Of a stretch of 64,000 bases of DNA, positions 18,557 through 28,697 are shown piece after piece (positions within the stretch are counted from its first letter, which is position 1; each line of letters starts with the position of its first letter). The notes under the pieces are model-generated. The model saw only the letters and a program-made list of their open reading frames with translations, had not been told where the DNA came from and did no database searches. This DNA comes from Intrasporangiaceae bacterium URHB0013. Lineage in GTDB: Bacteria > Actinomycetota > Actinomycetes > Actinomycetales > Dermatophilaceae. The position numbers and the translations under genes were made by a program. The stretch covers positions 62,001 through 126,000 of the forward strand of contig JIBA01000019.1 of NCBI GenBank assembly GCA_000620545.1, in the 5' to 3' direction.

Positions 18557-21015
18557 GCTGCAGCACCCTTCGTGACGTGGACACGGCCTCCGGCGTCGGT
18601 GCCGAGGTCGGAGCGGACGGAGCAGCCCACGGAGTTGGTCGGGATCCACACGACGCCGTCGACCATGCCCTCGGTGACGACCGCGGGCAGCGTGACGCTG
18701 CCCGTGGGACCGGTGACCGTGACGGAGTCGCCCTCCTCGAGGAGGAGGCCGGCGGCCGAGGAGGTGGACAGCCGGGCGACGGGCAGCGGCGCGGTGCCGG
18801 CGAGGAACGGCTCGCCGTCCTGCATGCGGCCGGCATCGAGCAGCGTGGCCCACGTCGACAGGACGAAGTCCCCGGTGCCGGTGGGGGCGGACGCGGCCCG
18901 CTGGCCCTGCGGGGCGCTGGTGGCACGGGCGCCGCCCCACGGACCGAGCGCCTCGAACTGGGCGTGGATCTCGCGCTGCGTGCGGGTCTCCAGGAAGACA
19001 CCCATCTCGCCGGCGAGCATGTCGAGAGCACGGTGGTCGCTGACCGCGTTGCTCTCGAGGGCCTCCTCGAACGCGCGGACGCGACCCTCCCAGTTGACGT
19101 AGGTGCCGGTCTTCTCGGACTGCGACGCGACGGGCAGCACGACGTCGGCGACGGCCGTGACCGGCGACTCACGCAGCTCGAGCGAGACGACGAACGCCTT
19201 CTCGAGCGCCGCGGCGACAGCCGGGTCGCCGAGGTCGGACGGGTCGACGCCACCGATGAGCAGTGCCTCGATGTCACCCGCGGCGGCGGCCGCGACGATG
19301 CCGGCCGTGTCGCGTGCCGGGGTGGCCGGGACCTGCTCGACGTCCCAGACCCGGGCCACCTCGGCGCGGGCCGCGGCGTCGGAGACCGGGCGGCCACCGG
19401 GCAGGAGCGCACCGAGCGCACCGGCCTCGAGGGCGCCGCGCTCCCCCGCCCGACGAGGCACCCACGCGAGGCGGGCCCCGGTGGCGGCCGCGAGGTCGGC
19501 CGCGGCGCGCAGGGCGCCGGGCGACGTGGCGAGGCGCTCACCCACGAGGATGACCCCGCCCTCGCCGAGGGCGGCACGAGCCGCGGCGACGAGCTCGCTG
19601 GCGGGCTCGGCGGAACCGAGGTCGGCCAGGGCAGACGCCTCGTGGCCGGGAACGGTCGGCAGCAGGGTGCCGCCCAGCTTGGTCAGGCCGCGCGTCGCGT
19701 GGGAGGCGACGGCATACACCTGCGTCCTGTGCTGGCGGTGGGCCTTGCGCAGACGCAGGAAGACGATGGGGCTCTCGTCCTCGGGCTCGAAGCCCACGAG
19801 GAGCACGGCCTTGGCCTGCTCCAGCTCGGCGTAGGTGACCGAACCGCCCTCGGGGCCGGTGGCGGCGACGTGCTCCGCGAGGAACGCGACCTCCTCGGCG
19901 GAGTGCGGGCGCGAACGGAAGTCCACGTCGTTGGTACCCAGCACGACGCGGGCGAACTTGCCGTAGGCGTAGGCGTCCTCGGCGGACACCCGTCCGCCGA
20001 CGAGCACACCCGCCGCAGCGGCCCGGGACAGACCGGCAGCAGCAGCGGACAGCGCCTCGGGCCAGCCGACGACCTGGAGCTCGCCGTCGGCGTCACGCAC
20101 CATCGGCAGCCGGACGCGGTCGGGCAGCGAGGCGTACGTGAACGCCCACCGGCCCTTGTCGCAGTTCCACTCCTCGTTGACGGCCTGGTCCTCGGCGGCC
20201 AGACGCCGCAGCACGACGCCGCGGCGGTGGTCGGTCCGGATGGCGCAGCCGCTGGCGCAGTGCTCGCAGATCGACGGCGTCGACACGAGGTCGAACGGCC
20301 GGCTGCGGAAGCGGTAGGCGGCACCGGTCAGGGCCCCGACGGGACAGATCTGGACGGTGTTGCCGGAGAAGTAGCTCTCGAAGGGCTTCTCCTCGTAGAT
20401 GCCGATCTGCTGCAGCGCACCACGCTCGACGAGCGCGATGAACGGGTCGCCGGCGATCTGGTCCGAGAAGCGCGTGCAGCGCGCGCAGAGCACGCACCGC
20501 TCCCGGTCGAGCAGGACCTGCGAGGAGATGTTGACCGGCTTGGGGTAGGTGCGCTTGACGTCCTCGAAGCGCGACACCGGCCGTCCGGCACTCATCGCCT
20601 GGTTCTGCAGGGGGCACTCGCCGCCCTTGTCGCAGACCGGGCAGTCGAGCGGGTGGTTGATGAGGAGCAGCTCCATGACGCCCTGCTGCGCCTTGTCGGC
20701 GACCTGGGACGTGGCCTGGGTGTTGACGACCATGCCCTCGGACACCGCCATGGTGCACGAGGCCTGCGGCTTCGGCATCGGGCGGACGTTGCCCTCGCGG
20801 TCGGGCATCGCGACGTCGACGAGGCACTGGCGGCACGCCCCGACCGGCTCGAGCAGCGGGTGGTCGCAGAAGCGTGGGATCTCGACGCCGATGGTCTCGG
20901 CGGCCCGGATGACCAGGGTGCCCTTGGGCACGCTGACGGGGACACCGTCGACCGTGAGGTTCACGAGGTCGGGCGCAGCCGAGGTACCGGCCGGCTTCGA
21001 GGCAGTCGTGGTCAT
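18553..21015 (-). CDS. nuoG: NADH-quinone oxidoreductase subunit G
   Basis: This 820-residue Fe-S subunit belongs to the molybdopterin-oxidoreductase superfamily. N-terminal ligands are complete: the [2Fe-2S] set in [16 protein letters not shown] and QASC, the His/Cys N5 site in [17 protein letters not shown], the CVLCARC...CPVGAL set, and the extra CEHCASGC cluster of the N7 type. The C-terminal two thirds form an enzymatically inactive molybdopterin-like fold. ATG 21015 overlaps the end of nuoF by 4 bases. The N-terminus starts with a short Thr/Ala-rich stretch before the ferredoxin fold. Confidence 0.96.
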   Translation of the reverse strand: MTTTASKPAGTSAAPDLVNLTVDGVPVSVPKGTLVIRAAETIGVEIPRFCDHPLLEPVGACRQCLVDVAMPDREGNVRPMPKPQASCTMAVSEGMVVNTQATSQVADKAQQGVMELLLINHPLDCPVCDKGGECPLQNQAMSAGRPVSRFEDVKRTYPKPVNISSQVLLDRERCVLCARCTRFSDQIAGDPFIALVERGALQQIGIYEEKPFESYFSGNTVQICPVGALTGAAYRFRSRPFDLVSTPSICEHCASGCAIRTDHRRGVVLRRLAAEDQAVNEEWNCDKGRWAFTYASLPDRVRLPMVRDADGELQVVGWPEALSAAAAGLSRAAAAGVLVGGRVSAEDAYAYGKFARVVLGTNDVDFRSRPHSAEEVAFLAEHVAATGPEGGSVTYAELEQAKAVLLVGFEPEDESPIVFLRLRKAHRQHRTQVYAVASHATRGLTKLGGTLLPTVPGHEASALADLGSAEPASELVAAARAALGEGGVILVGERLATSPGALRAAADLAAATGARLAWVPRRAGERGALEAGALGALLPGGRPVSDAAARAEVARVWDVEQVPATPARDTAGIVAAAAAGDIEALLIGGVDPSDLGDPAVAAALEKAFVVSLELRESPVTAVADVVLPVASQSEKTGTYVNWEGRVRAFEEALESNAVSDHRALDMLAGEMGVFLETRTQREIHAQFEALGPWGGARATSAPQGQRAASAPTGTGDFVLSTWATLLDAGRMQDGEPFLAGTAPLPVARLSTSSAAGLLLEEGDSVTVTGPTGSVTLPAVVTEGMVDGVVWIPTNSVGCSVRSDLGTDAGGRVHVTKGAAA

Positions 21016-22342
21016 GCGGACACCATCCCGCTGGGCTCCTTGGTCTGGATGTCGAAGAGGACCGACCTCTCCGGCGGGAACAGCTCGTGCGCCGGCGTGT
21101 GCATGCCGGCCTCGAACTCCTCGCGGAAGTACTGGACGGCCGAGGTGATCGGGCTCGTGGCCGCGTCGCCGAGGGCACAGAAGCTGCGGCCGAGGATGTT
21201 GTCGCAGATGTCGACGAGCTTGTCGATGTCGTCCTGCGTGCCCTGGCCGTTCTCGATGCGGTTCATGATCTGGCGCAGCCACCACGTGCCCTCGCGGCAC
21301 GGCGTGCACTTGCCCAGGACTCGTGGGCGTAGAAGTCGGTCCAGCGGGCGACGGCGCGCACGACCGAGACGGTCTCGTCGAAGACCTGCAGCGCGCGCGT
21401 GCCGAGCATCGAGCCCGCCGCGGCGACGGAGTCGAAGTCGAGCGGCACGTCGAGGTGCTCCTCGGTGAAGATCGGCGTCGAGCTGCCGCCCGGCGTCCAG
21501 AACTTCAGCTTCCTGCCGCCGCGCATGCCGCCGGCGAGGTCGATGAGCTCGCGCATCGTGATGCCGAGCGGGGCCTCGAACTGGCCCGGGTTGGTCACGT
21601 GTCCCGAGAGGCTGAAGATGCCGAAGCCCGTGGACTTCTCGGTGCCCATGCCCTTGAACCAGTCGGAGCCCTCGAGGATGATCCCGGGCACCGACGCGAT
21701 GGACTCGACGTTGTTGACCGACGTGGGCCGGGCGTAGAGGCCGGCGGCGCCGGGGAACGGCGGCTTGAGGCGCGGCTGGCCACGACGACCCTCGAGCGAG
21801 TCGAGCAGGGCCGTCTCCTCGCCGCAGATGTAGGCGCCGGCGCCGGCGTGCACCGTGATGTCGACCCTTACGCCCTTGCCGCCGACGTCGGTGCCGAGGT
21901 GGCCCGCCGCGCGGGCCTCCTCGACCGCGCGCAGCAGGCGACGGTAGACGTGGACGACCTCACCGCGGAGGTAGATGAACGCGTGCTCGCAGCCGATGGC
22001 GTACGAGGCGATGATGACGCCCTCGATGAGCGCGTGCGGGTTGGCCATCATGAGCGGCACGTCCTTGCACGTGCCCGGCTCGGACTCGTCGGCGTTGACG
22101 ACGAGGTAGCGCGGGCCGCCGTCGGGCGGGCTCATGAACGACCACTTCATGCCGGTGGGGAAGCCGGCACCACCACGGCCCCGGATGCTGGAGTCCTTGA
22201 CGGCGTCGATGATCGCCTGCGGCTCCATCTCGAGCGCCTTGGTGAGGGCCTTGTAGCCGTCGTGCCGCTCGTAGGTGGCGAGGGTCCAGGACTGCGGGTC
22301 GTCCCAGAACTTCGTGAGGATCGGGGTCAGGGTGTCGGTCAC
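21012..22342 (-). CDS. nuoF: NADH-quinone oxidoreductase subunit F, disrupted by a 1-base frameshift
   Basis: The GTG start (22342, overlapping nuoE) opens a frame with the FMN site [13 protein letters not shown] and NADH-site [11 protein letters not shown]. The frame runs to FYAHES and then reads [13 protein letters not shown] to a stop at 21263. Shifting by one base restores an intact C-terminus beginning near [13 protein letters not shown] and ending at 21012. The expected [4Fe-4S] N3 motif ESCGKCTPC is broken because the DNA reads TCCTGGGCAAGTGC rather than TCCTGCGGCAAGTGC, one base short. Total length is 1331 nt instead of a multiple of three. Every other nuo gene is intact, so a sequencing or assembly error is more likely than a null allele. 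Confidence 0.93.
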
Positions 22343-23091
22343 TTCGATCCCTCCTTCGCGTCGGCGGGCGACGGCTGCGAACCCTGCGCCCCGGGGGCGG
22401 TCCAGCCGCGGTCGTTGGCGATCCTGAGGCCGAGCAGGGACGCCGGCCCGGCGCCCACGCCCTCGTCGGCGCGGCCGTCCTCGAAGCCCGCGAGCACCCG
22501 CGAGACCTCCTTGAACGTGCAGACCTTGCCGGCACCTCGCGTCGGCACGACGTCCTTGCCGGCCCGCAGGTCGTCGACGAGGCCGATCGTGCTCTCGGGC
22601 GTCTGGTTGTCGAAGAACTCCCAGTTGGCCATGACGACCGGTGCGTAGTCGCAGGCGGCGTTGCACTCGACGCGCTCGAGCGTGATCCTGCCGTCGTCGG
22701 TGGTCTCGTCGTGGCCGATGCCCAGGTGCTCGGAGACGCGGTCGAAGATGAGGTCGCCGCCCATGATCGCGCAGAGGGTGTTGGTGCAGACACCGACGGT
22801 GTACTCACCGTTGGGGTGGCGCTTGTACTGGGTGTAGAAGGTGGCGACACCGCTCACCTCGGCCTCGGTGAGGTCGAGCACGTCGGCGCAGAAGCTCACT
22901 CCCCGACCGGTGACGTAGCCGTCCACCGACTGCACGAGGTGCAGCAGCGGCAGCAGCGCCGAGCGCTTCTGCGGGTAGCGGGCGATGACCTCGGCCGCGT
23001 CGGCGTGCAGCCGCTCGAGGACGTCGTCGGCGTACGGCGCCTTGGACTCGGGGCTGACGTGCAGGTGGCCTGAAGCGTCGTGACCGCTCAA
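22339..23091 (-). CDS. nuoE: NADH-quinone oxidoreductase subunit E
   Basis: This 250-residue thioredoxin-fold subunit binds the [2Fe-2S] cluster N1a. Ligands are seen as CTNTLC (C-x4-C) and CNAAC (C-x3-C). I choose TTG 23091: it overlaps the nuoD stop (TTGA) and has GGGAGGTG about 8 bases upstream, whereas no ATG or GTG lies at the right place. A ~50-residue tail after the domain ([12 protein letters not shown]...) is typical of actinobacteria. Confidence 0.93.
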   Translation of the reverse strand: MSGHDASGHLHVSPESKAPYADDVLERLHADAAEVIARYPQKRSALLPLLHLVQSVDGYVTGRGVSFCADVLDLTEAEVSGVATFYTQYKRHPNGEYTVGVCTNTLCAIMGGDLIFDRVSEHLGIGHDETTDDGRITLERVECNAACDYAPVVMANWEFFDNQTPESTIGLVDDLRAGKDVVPTRGAGKVCTFKEVSRVLAGFEDGRADEGVGAGPASLLGLRIANDRGWTAPGAQGSQPSPADAKEGSK

Positions 23092-24485
23092 CGGTCCACA
23101 CCTCCCATGACGGGGTCGATCGAGGCCACGGCGACGATGACGTCGGCGATCTGGCTGCCCTCGCACATCGCGGCCACGGCCTGCAGGTTGTTGAAGCTCG
23201 GGTCGCGGAAGTGCGCGCGGTAGGGGCGCGTGCCGCCGTCGGAGACGATGTGGCAGCCGAGCTCGCCCTTGGGCGACTCGACGGCCTGGTAGACCTGGCC
23301 CGGCGGGACGCGGAAGCCCTCCGTGACCAGCTTGAAGTGGTGGATGAGCGACTCCATCGAGGTGCCCATGATCTCGCGGATGTGGTCGAGGCTGTTGCCC
23401 AGACCGTCGCTGCCGAGGGCCAGCTGCGCGGGCCAGGCGATCTTCTTGTCCTCGACCATGACGGCGTTGTTGGCGCCTTCCTGGGCCTGGAGGCGGTCGG
23501 TGGCCTGCTCGATGATCTTGAGCGACTCGTACATCTCGTCGATGCGGATGCGCAGGCGGCCGTAGGCGTCCATGCTCGTGCGGGTGATGACGTCGAAGTC
23601 GTAGGTCTCGTAGCCGCAGTACGGGTCGAGCTTGCGCAGGTCGTGCGGCAGTCCCGTCGACCGCAGGACGGGTCCGGTGATGCCGAGCGCCATGCAGCCG
23701 GCGAGGTTGAGCACGCCGACGTCGACGGTGCGGCCCTTGAGGATCGGGTTCTCGTTGAGCAGCGCCTCGAGCTCGCCGAGCCCGCGGCGGACCTCGGGGA
23801 CCATCTCGCGCAGCGCGTCGATGGAGCCGGGAGGGAGGTCCTGCGCCACCCCGCCGGGACGGATGTACGCGTTGTTCATCCGCAGCCCGGTGATCAGCTC
23901 GATGACCCGCAGCAGGCGCTCGCGCTCGCGGAAGGCCACGGTCATGACCGTCGTGGCGCCCATCTCCATGCCACCGGTGCCGAGGCAGATAAGGTGGCTG
24001 CTGATGCGCGTCATCTCCATCATGAGGACGCGGATGGTGGTCGCCCGCTCGGGGATCTGCTCCGTGATGCCGAGCAGCCTCTCGATGGCGAGGCAGTACG
24101 CGGCCTCCTGGAACATGGGCGTGAGGTAGTCCATGCGCGTGCAGAACGTGACGCCCTGCACCCAGTTGCGGTACTCCATGTTCTTCTCGATGCCGGTGTG
24201 GAGGTAGCCGATGCCCGCGCGGGCCTCGGTCACCGTCTCGCCGTCGATCTCGAGGATGAGACGCAGCACGCCGTGGGTCGAGGGGTGCTGCGGCCCCATG
24301 TTGACAACGATGCGCTCCTCGCCGAGCGAGGTGGCCTCGTCGACGAGGTCGTTCCAGTCGCCGCCGGCGGCGTTGAAGACGTGCGCGCCCTCGCTGGCCT
24401 GCTCGTCGGCCACGGATGTGGCGTAGACGTCGTTGGCGCCGGCGTCCGGCACCTCGGTCTGGGTGAACTCGGTGTGCGTGCTCAT
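23088..24485 (-). CDS. nuoD: NADH-quinone oxidoreductase subunit D
   Basis: This 465-residue (49-kDa type) subunit forms the quinone pocket with NuoB and Nuo[25 protein letters not shown] contains the quinone-contact His, and [23 protein letters not shown] and the terminal DPVMGGVDR (the family's C-terminal end) are diagnostic. nuoC and nuoD are separate genes here, unlike in E. coli. ATG 24485 overlaps the nuoC stop by one base. A ~50-residue acidic extension precedes the conserved fold. Confidence 0.96.
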   Translation of the reverse strand: MSTHTEFTQTEVPDAGANDVYATSVADEQASEGAHVFNAAGGDWNDLVDEATSLGEERIVVNMGPQHPSTHGVLRLILEIDGETVTEARAGIGYLHTGIEKNMEYRNWVQGVTFCTRMDYLTPMFQEAAYCLAIERLLGITEQIPERATTIRVLMMEMTRISSHLICLGTGGMEMGATTVMTVAFRERERLLRVIELITGLRMNNAYIRPGGVAQDLPPGSIDALREMVPEVRRGLGELEALLNENPILKGRTVDVGVLNLAGCMALGITGPVLRSTGLPHDLRKLDPYCGYETYDFDVITRTSMDAYGRLRIRIDEMYESLKIIEQATDRLQAQEGANNAVMVEDKKIAWPAQLALGSDGLGNSLDHIREIMGTSMESLIHHFKLVTEGFRVPPGQVYQAVESPKGELGCHIVSDGGTRPYRAHFRDPSFNNLQAVAAMCEGSQIADVIVAVASIDPVMGGVDR

Positions 24486-25273
24486 CAGGTGTACGACCTC
24501 CGCTGGTCCGGCGGCGGGACGGTGGCGCCCTTGTACTCGACGGGGATGCCGCCGAGCGGGTAGTCCTTCCGCTGCGGGTGGCCCGGCCAGTCGTCGGGCA
24601 TGAGGATTCGGGTGAGGGCCGGGTGGCCGTCGAACTGGATGCCGAACATGTCCCACGTCTCCCGCTCGTGCCAGTCGTTGGCGGGGTAGACGGAGACGAT
24701 CGACGGGATGTGGCGGTCGTCGTCGGGGCACGAGACCTCGACGCGGACCCGCCTGCCGCCGTGCGTGATCGACAGGAAGTGGTAGACCGCGTGCAGCTCC
24801 TCGCCGGCGCGGTCGGGGTAGTGCACCCCCGACACGCCGCTGCAGATCTCGAAGCGGAGCGAGGCGTCGTCGCGCAGGACGCGTGCGACGGCCAGCAGGT
24901 GCTCGCGCCGGACGTGGATCGTCATCTCGCCGCGGTCGACGACGACGACCGACACGGCCTCGGCGTAGGAGGCGGTGCCCCCGACGAGACCGCGCTCGAG
25001 GTTGTCGGCAATCTCGTCGAAGTAGCTGCCGTAGGGGCGCTCGGCAGCGCCGGCGATGAGGATCGGGCGCACGAGGCGGCTGTAGCCGCTCGTGTCGCCG
25101 CCCTGGGTCACGCCGAACATTCCGTGGCGCACCCCGACGACGACCGGCTCGGCGCCGACCGCTGCGTTCTGGCGGATCTCGATCTCGTTCGGCGTGAGGC
25201 CCGAGCTCTGGTCCTTCGTCGTGTCGGCGTTGACCGCGGGCGGGCCGTCCGTCTTCTTCTCGCCCTCGCTCAT
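24485..25273 (-). CDS. nuoC: NADH-quinone oxidoreductase subunit C
   Basis: This 262-residue (30-kDa type) subunit contains the signature [40 protein letters not shown] in overlapping pieces near residues 205-245. A polar ~70-residue N-terminus precedes the fold. ATG 25273 overlaps nuoB by 4 bases. Confidence 0.95.
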   Translation of the reverse strand: MSEGEKKTDGPPAVNADTTKDQSSGLTPNEIEIRQNAAVGAEPVVVGVRHGMFGVTQGGDTSGYSRLVRPILIAGAAERPYGSYFDEIADNLERGLVGGTASYAEAVSVVVVDRGEMTIHVRREHLLAVARVLRDDASLRFEICSGVSGVHYPDRAGEELHAVYHFLSITHGGRRVRVEVSCPDDDRHIPSIVSVYPANDWHERETWDMFGIQFDGHPALTRILMPDDWPGHPQRKDYPLGGIPVEYKGATVPPPDQRRSYT

Positions 25274-25824
25274 GCGAGCAGGCCCTTCATCTGGTGCGTC
25301 GGCGTCGCGGACAGCGCAGCGGCCTCGGCGGCCTTGGCGGCGGCATCGCGGTTGACGCCCAGCGGCGAGGTCTCGATCTGGTGGTGCAGCTCGATGATCG
25401 CGTTGAGCAGCATCTGCGGCCTCGGCGGACACCCGGGCAGGTAGATGTCGACCGGGATGATGTGGTCGACGCCCTGCACGATCGCGTAGTTGTTGAACAT
25501 CCCGCCCGAGCTCGCGCAGACACCCATCGCGATGACCCACTTGGGGTTGGGCATCTGGTCGTAGACCTGACGGACGACGGGCGCCATCTTCTGGCTGACG
25601 CGGCCGGCGACGATCATGAGGTCCGCCTGGCGCGGGGTCGCCGAGAAGCGCTCCATGCCGAAGCGGGCGATGTCGTAGTCGGGCGTGCCGACGGCCATCA
25701 TCTCGATGGCGCAGCACGCGAGGCCGAAGGTGGCCGGCCAGATCGAGGCCTTGCGCATGTAGCCGGCCAGGCCCTCGACGGTCGAGAGCAGGAACCCGGA
25801 AGGGAGCTTCTCTTCGAGACCCAT
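25270..25824 (-). CDS. nuoB: NADH-quinone oxidoreductase subunit B
   Basis: This 184-residue subunit (PSST type) binds terminal cluster N2, which hands electrons to quinone. The tandem Cys pair is in LACCAIEMM, and the other ligands are in [10 protein letters not shown] and [11 protein letters not shown] 25824 has AAGGAG 7-8 bases upstream. The 68-bp gap to nuoA is the largest inside the nuo operon. Confidence 0.97.
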   Translation of the reverse strand: MGLEEKLPSGFLLSTVEGLAGYMRKASIWPATFGLACCAIEMMAVGTPDYDIARFGMERFSATPRQADLMIVAGRVSQKMAPVVRQVYDQMPNPKWVIAMGVCASSGGMFNNYAIVQGVDHIIPVDIYLPGCPPRPQMLLNAIIELHHQIETSPLGVNRDAAAKAAEAAALSATPTHQMKGLLA

Positions 25825-25892
25825 TGCTTACTCCTTAACTTTCCCGACGAACCCGGTGGACGCGTACCGCTGGTGCGGCGTCATCCACGGGA

Positions 25893-26252
25893 TCAGTCCC
25901 ACTCGAGGCCGCCCCGACGCCACACGTAGGCGTAGGCGATGAACACCGTGAGGATGAACAGGACCATCTCGACCAGCGCGAAGAGACCCAGCTTGTTGAA
26001 GGCCACAGCGAACGGATAGAGGAAGACCGACTCGATGTCGAAGATGATGAAGAGCATCGCCGTCAGGTAGTACTTGATCGGCACGCGCCCTCCGCCGGCC
26101 GCCTGCGGCGTCGGCTGGATGCCGCATTCGTACGCCTCGAGCTTGGCCCGGTTGTAGCGCTTGGGCCCGACGACGAGCGAGGTGAAGACCGACAGCGCGG
26201 CGAACGCGAAGCCGAGCCCCAGCATGAACAGGATCGGGACGTAGGAGTTCAT
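25893..26252 (-). CDS. nuoA: NADH-quinone oxidoreductase subunit A
   Basis: This 119-residue, three-helix subunit is the first gene of the operon. YECGIQPTPQAAGG matches the conserved loop that carries the reactive Cys (Cys39 type), and FIIFDIESVFLYPFAVAF is the second hallmark. It lies about 70 bases after the predicted transcription start and downstream of a Rex-type operator. Confidence 0.96.
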   Translation of the reverse strand: MNSYVPILFMLGLGFAFAALSVFTSLVVGPKRYNRAKLEAYECGIQPTPQAAGGGRVPIKYYLTAMLFIIFDIESVFLYPFAVAFNKLGLFALVEMVLFILTVFIAYAYVWRRGGLEWD

Positions 26253-26327
26253 CCGAGGTCACGTGCCTTCCGGTCGTGCTTGACGTGCATTGCAGGGGCT
26301 GCGGGGGCGCAGGTGCGCGGCGCACCC

Positions 26328-26333
26328 ATCCTA
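26328..26333 (-). promoter_or_regulatory. -10 box TAGGAT of the nuo operon promoter
   Basis: TAGGAT fits the actinobacterial TANNNT -10. A start about 7 bases downstream gives a ~70-nt leader before nuoA. The -35 position, 17 bp further up, falls inside the inverted repeat at 26349-26368. Confidence 0.5.
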
Positions 26334-26348
26334 GGGGCGTCGGTGACG

Positions 26349-26368
26349 ATTGTGCTCGGCGTCACAAT
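26349..26368. promoter_or_regulatory. Rex operator-like inverted repeat at the nuo promoter
   Basis: ATTGTG-CTCGGCGT-CACAAT is a perfect 6-bp inverted repeat with an 8-bp spacer. The TGTG-N8-CACA arrangement matches the Rex operator of Streptomyces (TGTGAACGCGTTCACA). It overlaps the expected -35 region, so binding would block transcription of nuoA-N. Rex is encoded in this window (54578-55261). Confidence 0.68.
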
Positions 26369-26388
26369 GGCGCCGACGGGTGGGTGGC

Positions 26389-27708
26389 TCATGCGCTCGG
26401 GGCCAGCCGCGAGAGGGTGGAGATGAGCCGGTCGCTCGCGCCCTTGCCGCCGGGGTCGGCGAGGTTGGCCATGATCTTGAGCAGGAACGGCATGAGCCTC
26501 GTGCGCGGTAGGCCGTACTTCGTCGCGAGCCGCATGACCTCGGGGTTGCCGATGGCGTGCGCGAACCAGCGACCGAGGGTGAAGTAGCCGCCGAGCTCGT
26601 GCTTCATGAGCCTGGGGTATGCCGCGAGGACCCGCTCCCGCTCGGCGTCACTCGGCCGCGCCATGGCCTGGGCGACGAGCTCGGCCCCCAGGCGCGCCGC
26701 CTCGAGGGCGTAGTCGATGCCCTCGCCGTTGAACGGGTTGACCATGCCGCCGGAGTCGCCGACGAGGAGCAGGCCGTCGGCATAGAGGGGGCTGCGGTTG
26801 AAGCCCATCGGCAGCGCCGCGCCGCGGATCGGGCCGGCCGACTCGTCGTGCTCGAGCTGCCACTCCGGGGAGATGTCCTCGACCCAGCGTCGCATGACGT
26901 CCTTGTAGTCGGTCTTCTGGAAGGCCGAGGTCGTGTCGAGGGTGCCGAGGCCGACGTTGGTGCGGCCGTCCTCGAGCGGGAAGAGCCAGCCGTAGCCCGG
27001 CATGAGGATGCGGTTGCCGGCGTCGTCACGGCTCCACAGCTCGAGGTGGCTCTCGAGGTAGTCGTCGCGCTTCGGGGTCGTGTAGTACGCCCGTACGGCC
27101 ACGCCCATGACGCGGTCCTCACGCTTGGGTCGGCCCACGGCGGTGGCGAGGCGGCTCGAGACGCCGTCGCTCGCCACGACGACGGGGGCGCGGTACGTGA
27201 CGGTCTCGCCCGTGGCGCGACCGGCGTCGTCGAGGCGCTTGGCCGTGACCCCGGTGACCCGACCCGAGGAGTCGCGGACAGGGGTGGAGACGCTCGTGCG
27301 CTCGTGGAGGCGGGCGCCCTTCTGCTCCGCGTGCCGGGCCAGGGTCTCGTCGAGCTGGGCCCGGGTGCGCACCATCCCGTAGCCGGGGAAGGCGTCGGAC
27401 TCGGGCCAGTCGAGCTGCAGCGTGTGGCCGCCACCCTTGATGCGCAGGCCCTTCGTGCGCTGCCAGCCCGTCGTGTCGACGCCGAGGGAGATGAGCTCCT
27501 TCGTCGCGCGCGGGGTCAGGCCGTCGCCGCAGATCTTGTCGCGGGGGAAGGCGGACTTCTCCAGGAGGACGACGTCCAGACCGTGGTCCGCGAGGTACGC
27601 AGCCGTCGCGCTGCCACCCGGACCGGCACCGACGACGATGACGTCGGCCCGCTCGACGGGTGCACCGCCAGCCCCCGCGGGGCTGGGTGCGACGCTCGAA
27701 CTGGTCAT
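26389..27708 (-). CDS. Geranylgeranyl reductase family FAD-dependent oxidoreductase
   Basis: This 439-residue flavoprotein has a Rossmann GxGxxG in VIVVGAGPGGSATAAYLA (about residues 24-41), FPRDKICGDGLTPRA and the late FAD motif LLVGDSGGMVNPFNGEGIDYAL. The family reduces isoprenoid double bonds. In mycobacteria the homologue MenJ saturates one double bond of the menaquinone side chain, and the men genes beside this one support that role by inference. ATG 27708 is chosen because GGGAG lies 4 bases before it. The promoter carries candidate Rex and DtxR-like sites. Confidence 0.85.
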   Translation of the reverse strand: MTSSSVAPSPAGAGGAPVERADVIVVGAGPGGSATAAYLADHGLDVVLLEKSAFPRDKICGDGLTPRATKELISLGVDTTGWQRTKGLRIKGGGHTLQLDWPESDAFPGYGMVRTRAQLDETLARHAEQKGARLHERTSVSTPVRDSSGRVTGVTAKRLDDAGRATGETVTYRAPVVVASDGVSSRLATAVGRPKREDRVMGVAVRAYYTTPKRDDYLESHLELWSRDDAGNRILMPGYGWLFPLEDGRTNVGLGTLDTTSAFQKTDYKDVMRRWVEDISPEWQLEHDESAGPIRGAALPMGFNRSPLYADGLLLVGDSGGMVNPFNGEGIDYALEAARLGAELVAQAMARPSDAERERVLAAYPRLMKHELGGYFTLGRWFAHAIGNPEVMRLATKYGLPRTRLMPFLLKIMANLADPGGKGASDRLISTLSRLAPSA

Positions 27709-27733
27709 GGCTCCCTGCACGCTTCCGAACCGC

Positions 27734-27751
27734 TTGTGAACATCTTCACGA
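27734..27751. promoter_or_regulatory. Rex operator-like site in the geranylgeranyl reductase leader
   Basis: TTGTGAA-CATC-TTCACGA matches the Streptomyces Rex operator TGTGAACGCGTTCACA in both outer arms apart from the final base. It lies just downstream of the predicted transcription start and 26 bp before ATG 27708, where a repressor would act as a roadblock. Confidence 0.55.
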
Positions 27752-27762
27752 ACTACCCGGGG

Positions 27763-27792
27763 AGTCTATTCCCGCGATTTCGCGCTTGTCAG
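27763..27792 (-). promoter_or_regulatory. Promoter of the geranylgeranyl reductase gene
   Basis: On the minus strand CTGACA (27792-27787) and TAGACT (27768-27763) are separated by 18 bp. This is a good vegetative actinobacterial promoter with a leader of about 50 nt. Confidence 0.5.
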
Positions 27793-27807
27793 ATAAGGCA
27801 TGCCTAA
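27789..27807. promoter_or_regulatory. Possible DtxR/IdeR-type iron box
   Basis: TCAGATAAGGCATGCCTAA overlaps the -35 element and contains the palindrome AGGCATGCCT. Against the 19-bp DtxR/IdeR consensus TTAGGTTAGGCTAACCTAA I count 13 identities by hand. It could be an iron-responsive operator or an unrelated dyad. Confidence 0.3.
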
Positions 27808-27911
27808 CTCTCGACAGTCCACGGCCGGATGAGCGTTCCTGCCGGCCCCACCCCGGCCCGGACGTGGCCGGTGCTCGCCGGGACCACGGAGAGGTGCCGA
27901 CGGCGGTGAGG

Positions 27912-28604
27912 TCAGCGCTTGCTGCCGTGGTGCAGCGCGACGACGCCTCCCGTGAGGTTGGTCCAGCCGACCTGCTGCCAGCCGGCCGCCTCGATGACGC
28001 GGGCCAGCTCGCCCTGCGGGGGCCAGGCGCGGATCGACTCGGCGAGGTAGACGTAGGAGTCGGGGTTGCTCGAGGTGCGCCGGGCCACCGGCGGCAGGGC
28101 GCGCATGAGGTAGTTGGAGTAGACGGTGCGGAAGAGCGTGTTGACCGGCTGGCTGAACTCGCAGACCAGCAGGCGACCGCCGGGCCTCGTGACGCGGAGG
28201 AACTCGCGCAGCGCGGTCTCGGCGTCGGCCACGTTGCGCAGCCCGAAGCTCATCGTCACGACGTCGAAGCTCTCGTCAGCGAAGGGCAGGCTCATCGCAT
28301 CGGCGGCCGTGAACGCCATGTCGGGGCGACGACGCCGGCCGACCCTCAGCATCCCCAGTGAGAAGTCGGCCGGCACGACCTCGATCTCCTGGTTGGCCCA
28401 CGGCTCGCTCGACGTGCCGGTGCCTGCGGCGATGTCGAGGATGCGCTCCCCGGGCTTCGCGTCGACGGCCCTGACGACGGCCCGTCGCCACAGCCGGTCC
28501 TGGCCCAGCGAGAGCACGTCGTTGGTGACGTCGTACTTCTCGGCGACGGTGTCGAACATCGACGCGACGTCGACCGGCTTCTTGTCCAGCTGCGCACGGG
28601 TCAT
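27912..28604 (-). CDS. menG: Demethylmenaquinone methyltransferase
   Basis: This 230-residue class I SAM-dependent methyltransferase is of the UbiE/MenG family and catalyses the last step of menaquinone synthesis, C-methylation of the naphthoquinone ring. SAM motif I is [10 protein letters not shown] (about residues 55-64). [22 protein letters not shown] is the UbiE signature, followed by [23 protein letters not shown] 28604 is preceded by GAGGAT-N6, possibly a leaderless start. It is divergent from menF. Ubiquinone genes are absent nearby, so menaquinone is the likely product. Confidence 0.92.
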   Translation of the reverse strand: MTRAQLDKKPVDVASMFDTVAEKYDVTNDVLSLGQDRLWRRAVVRAVDAKPGERILDIAAGTGTSSEPWANQEIEVVPADFSLGMLRVGRRRRPDMAFTAADAMSLPFADESFDVVTMSFGLRNVADAETALREFLRVTRPGGRLLVCEFSQPVNTLFRTVYSNYLMRALPPVARRTSSNPDSYVYLAESIRAWPPQGELARVIEAAGWQQVGWTNLTGGVVALHHGSKR

Positions 28605-28683
28605 GCGTTCATCCTCGCACCCGCGGCGCCGCCGGCCGGGTCGCCCCGGCGGCCACGCGAGGGAGGGGGGCGCGGTTCGGCCG

Positions 28684-28689
28684 TAGAGT
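28684..28689 (+). promoter_or_regulatory. -10 box TAGAGT, leaderless promoter of menF
   Basis: TAGAGT ends 8 bases before ATG 28698. No Shine-Dalgarno lies between them, which fits leaderless transcription. Confidence 0.5.
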
Positions 28690-28697
28690 TGCCCCCG

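Noticed and set aside
9728-18900. Long open frames antisense to the nuo genes
   Set aside because: They are Arg/Asp/His/Glu-rich, have no recognisable domains, and mirror the third-position GC bias of the true genes on the other strand.
21290-21330. Programmed ribosomal frameshift in nuoF
   Set aside because: No slippery heptamer or following structure is evident, and the shift falls exactly within an essential Cys motif, which fits a single missing base better.
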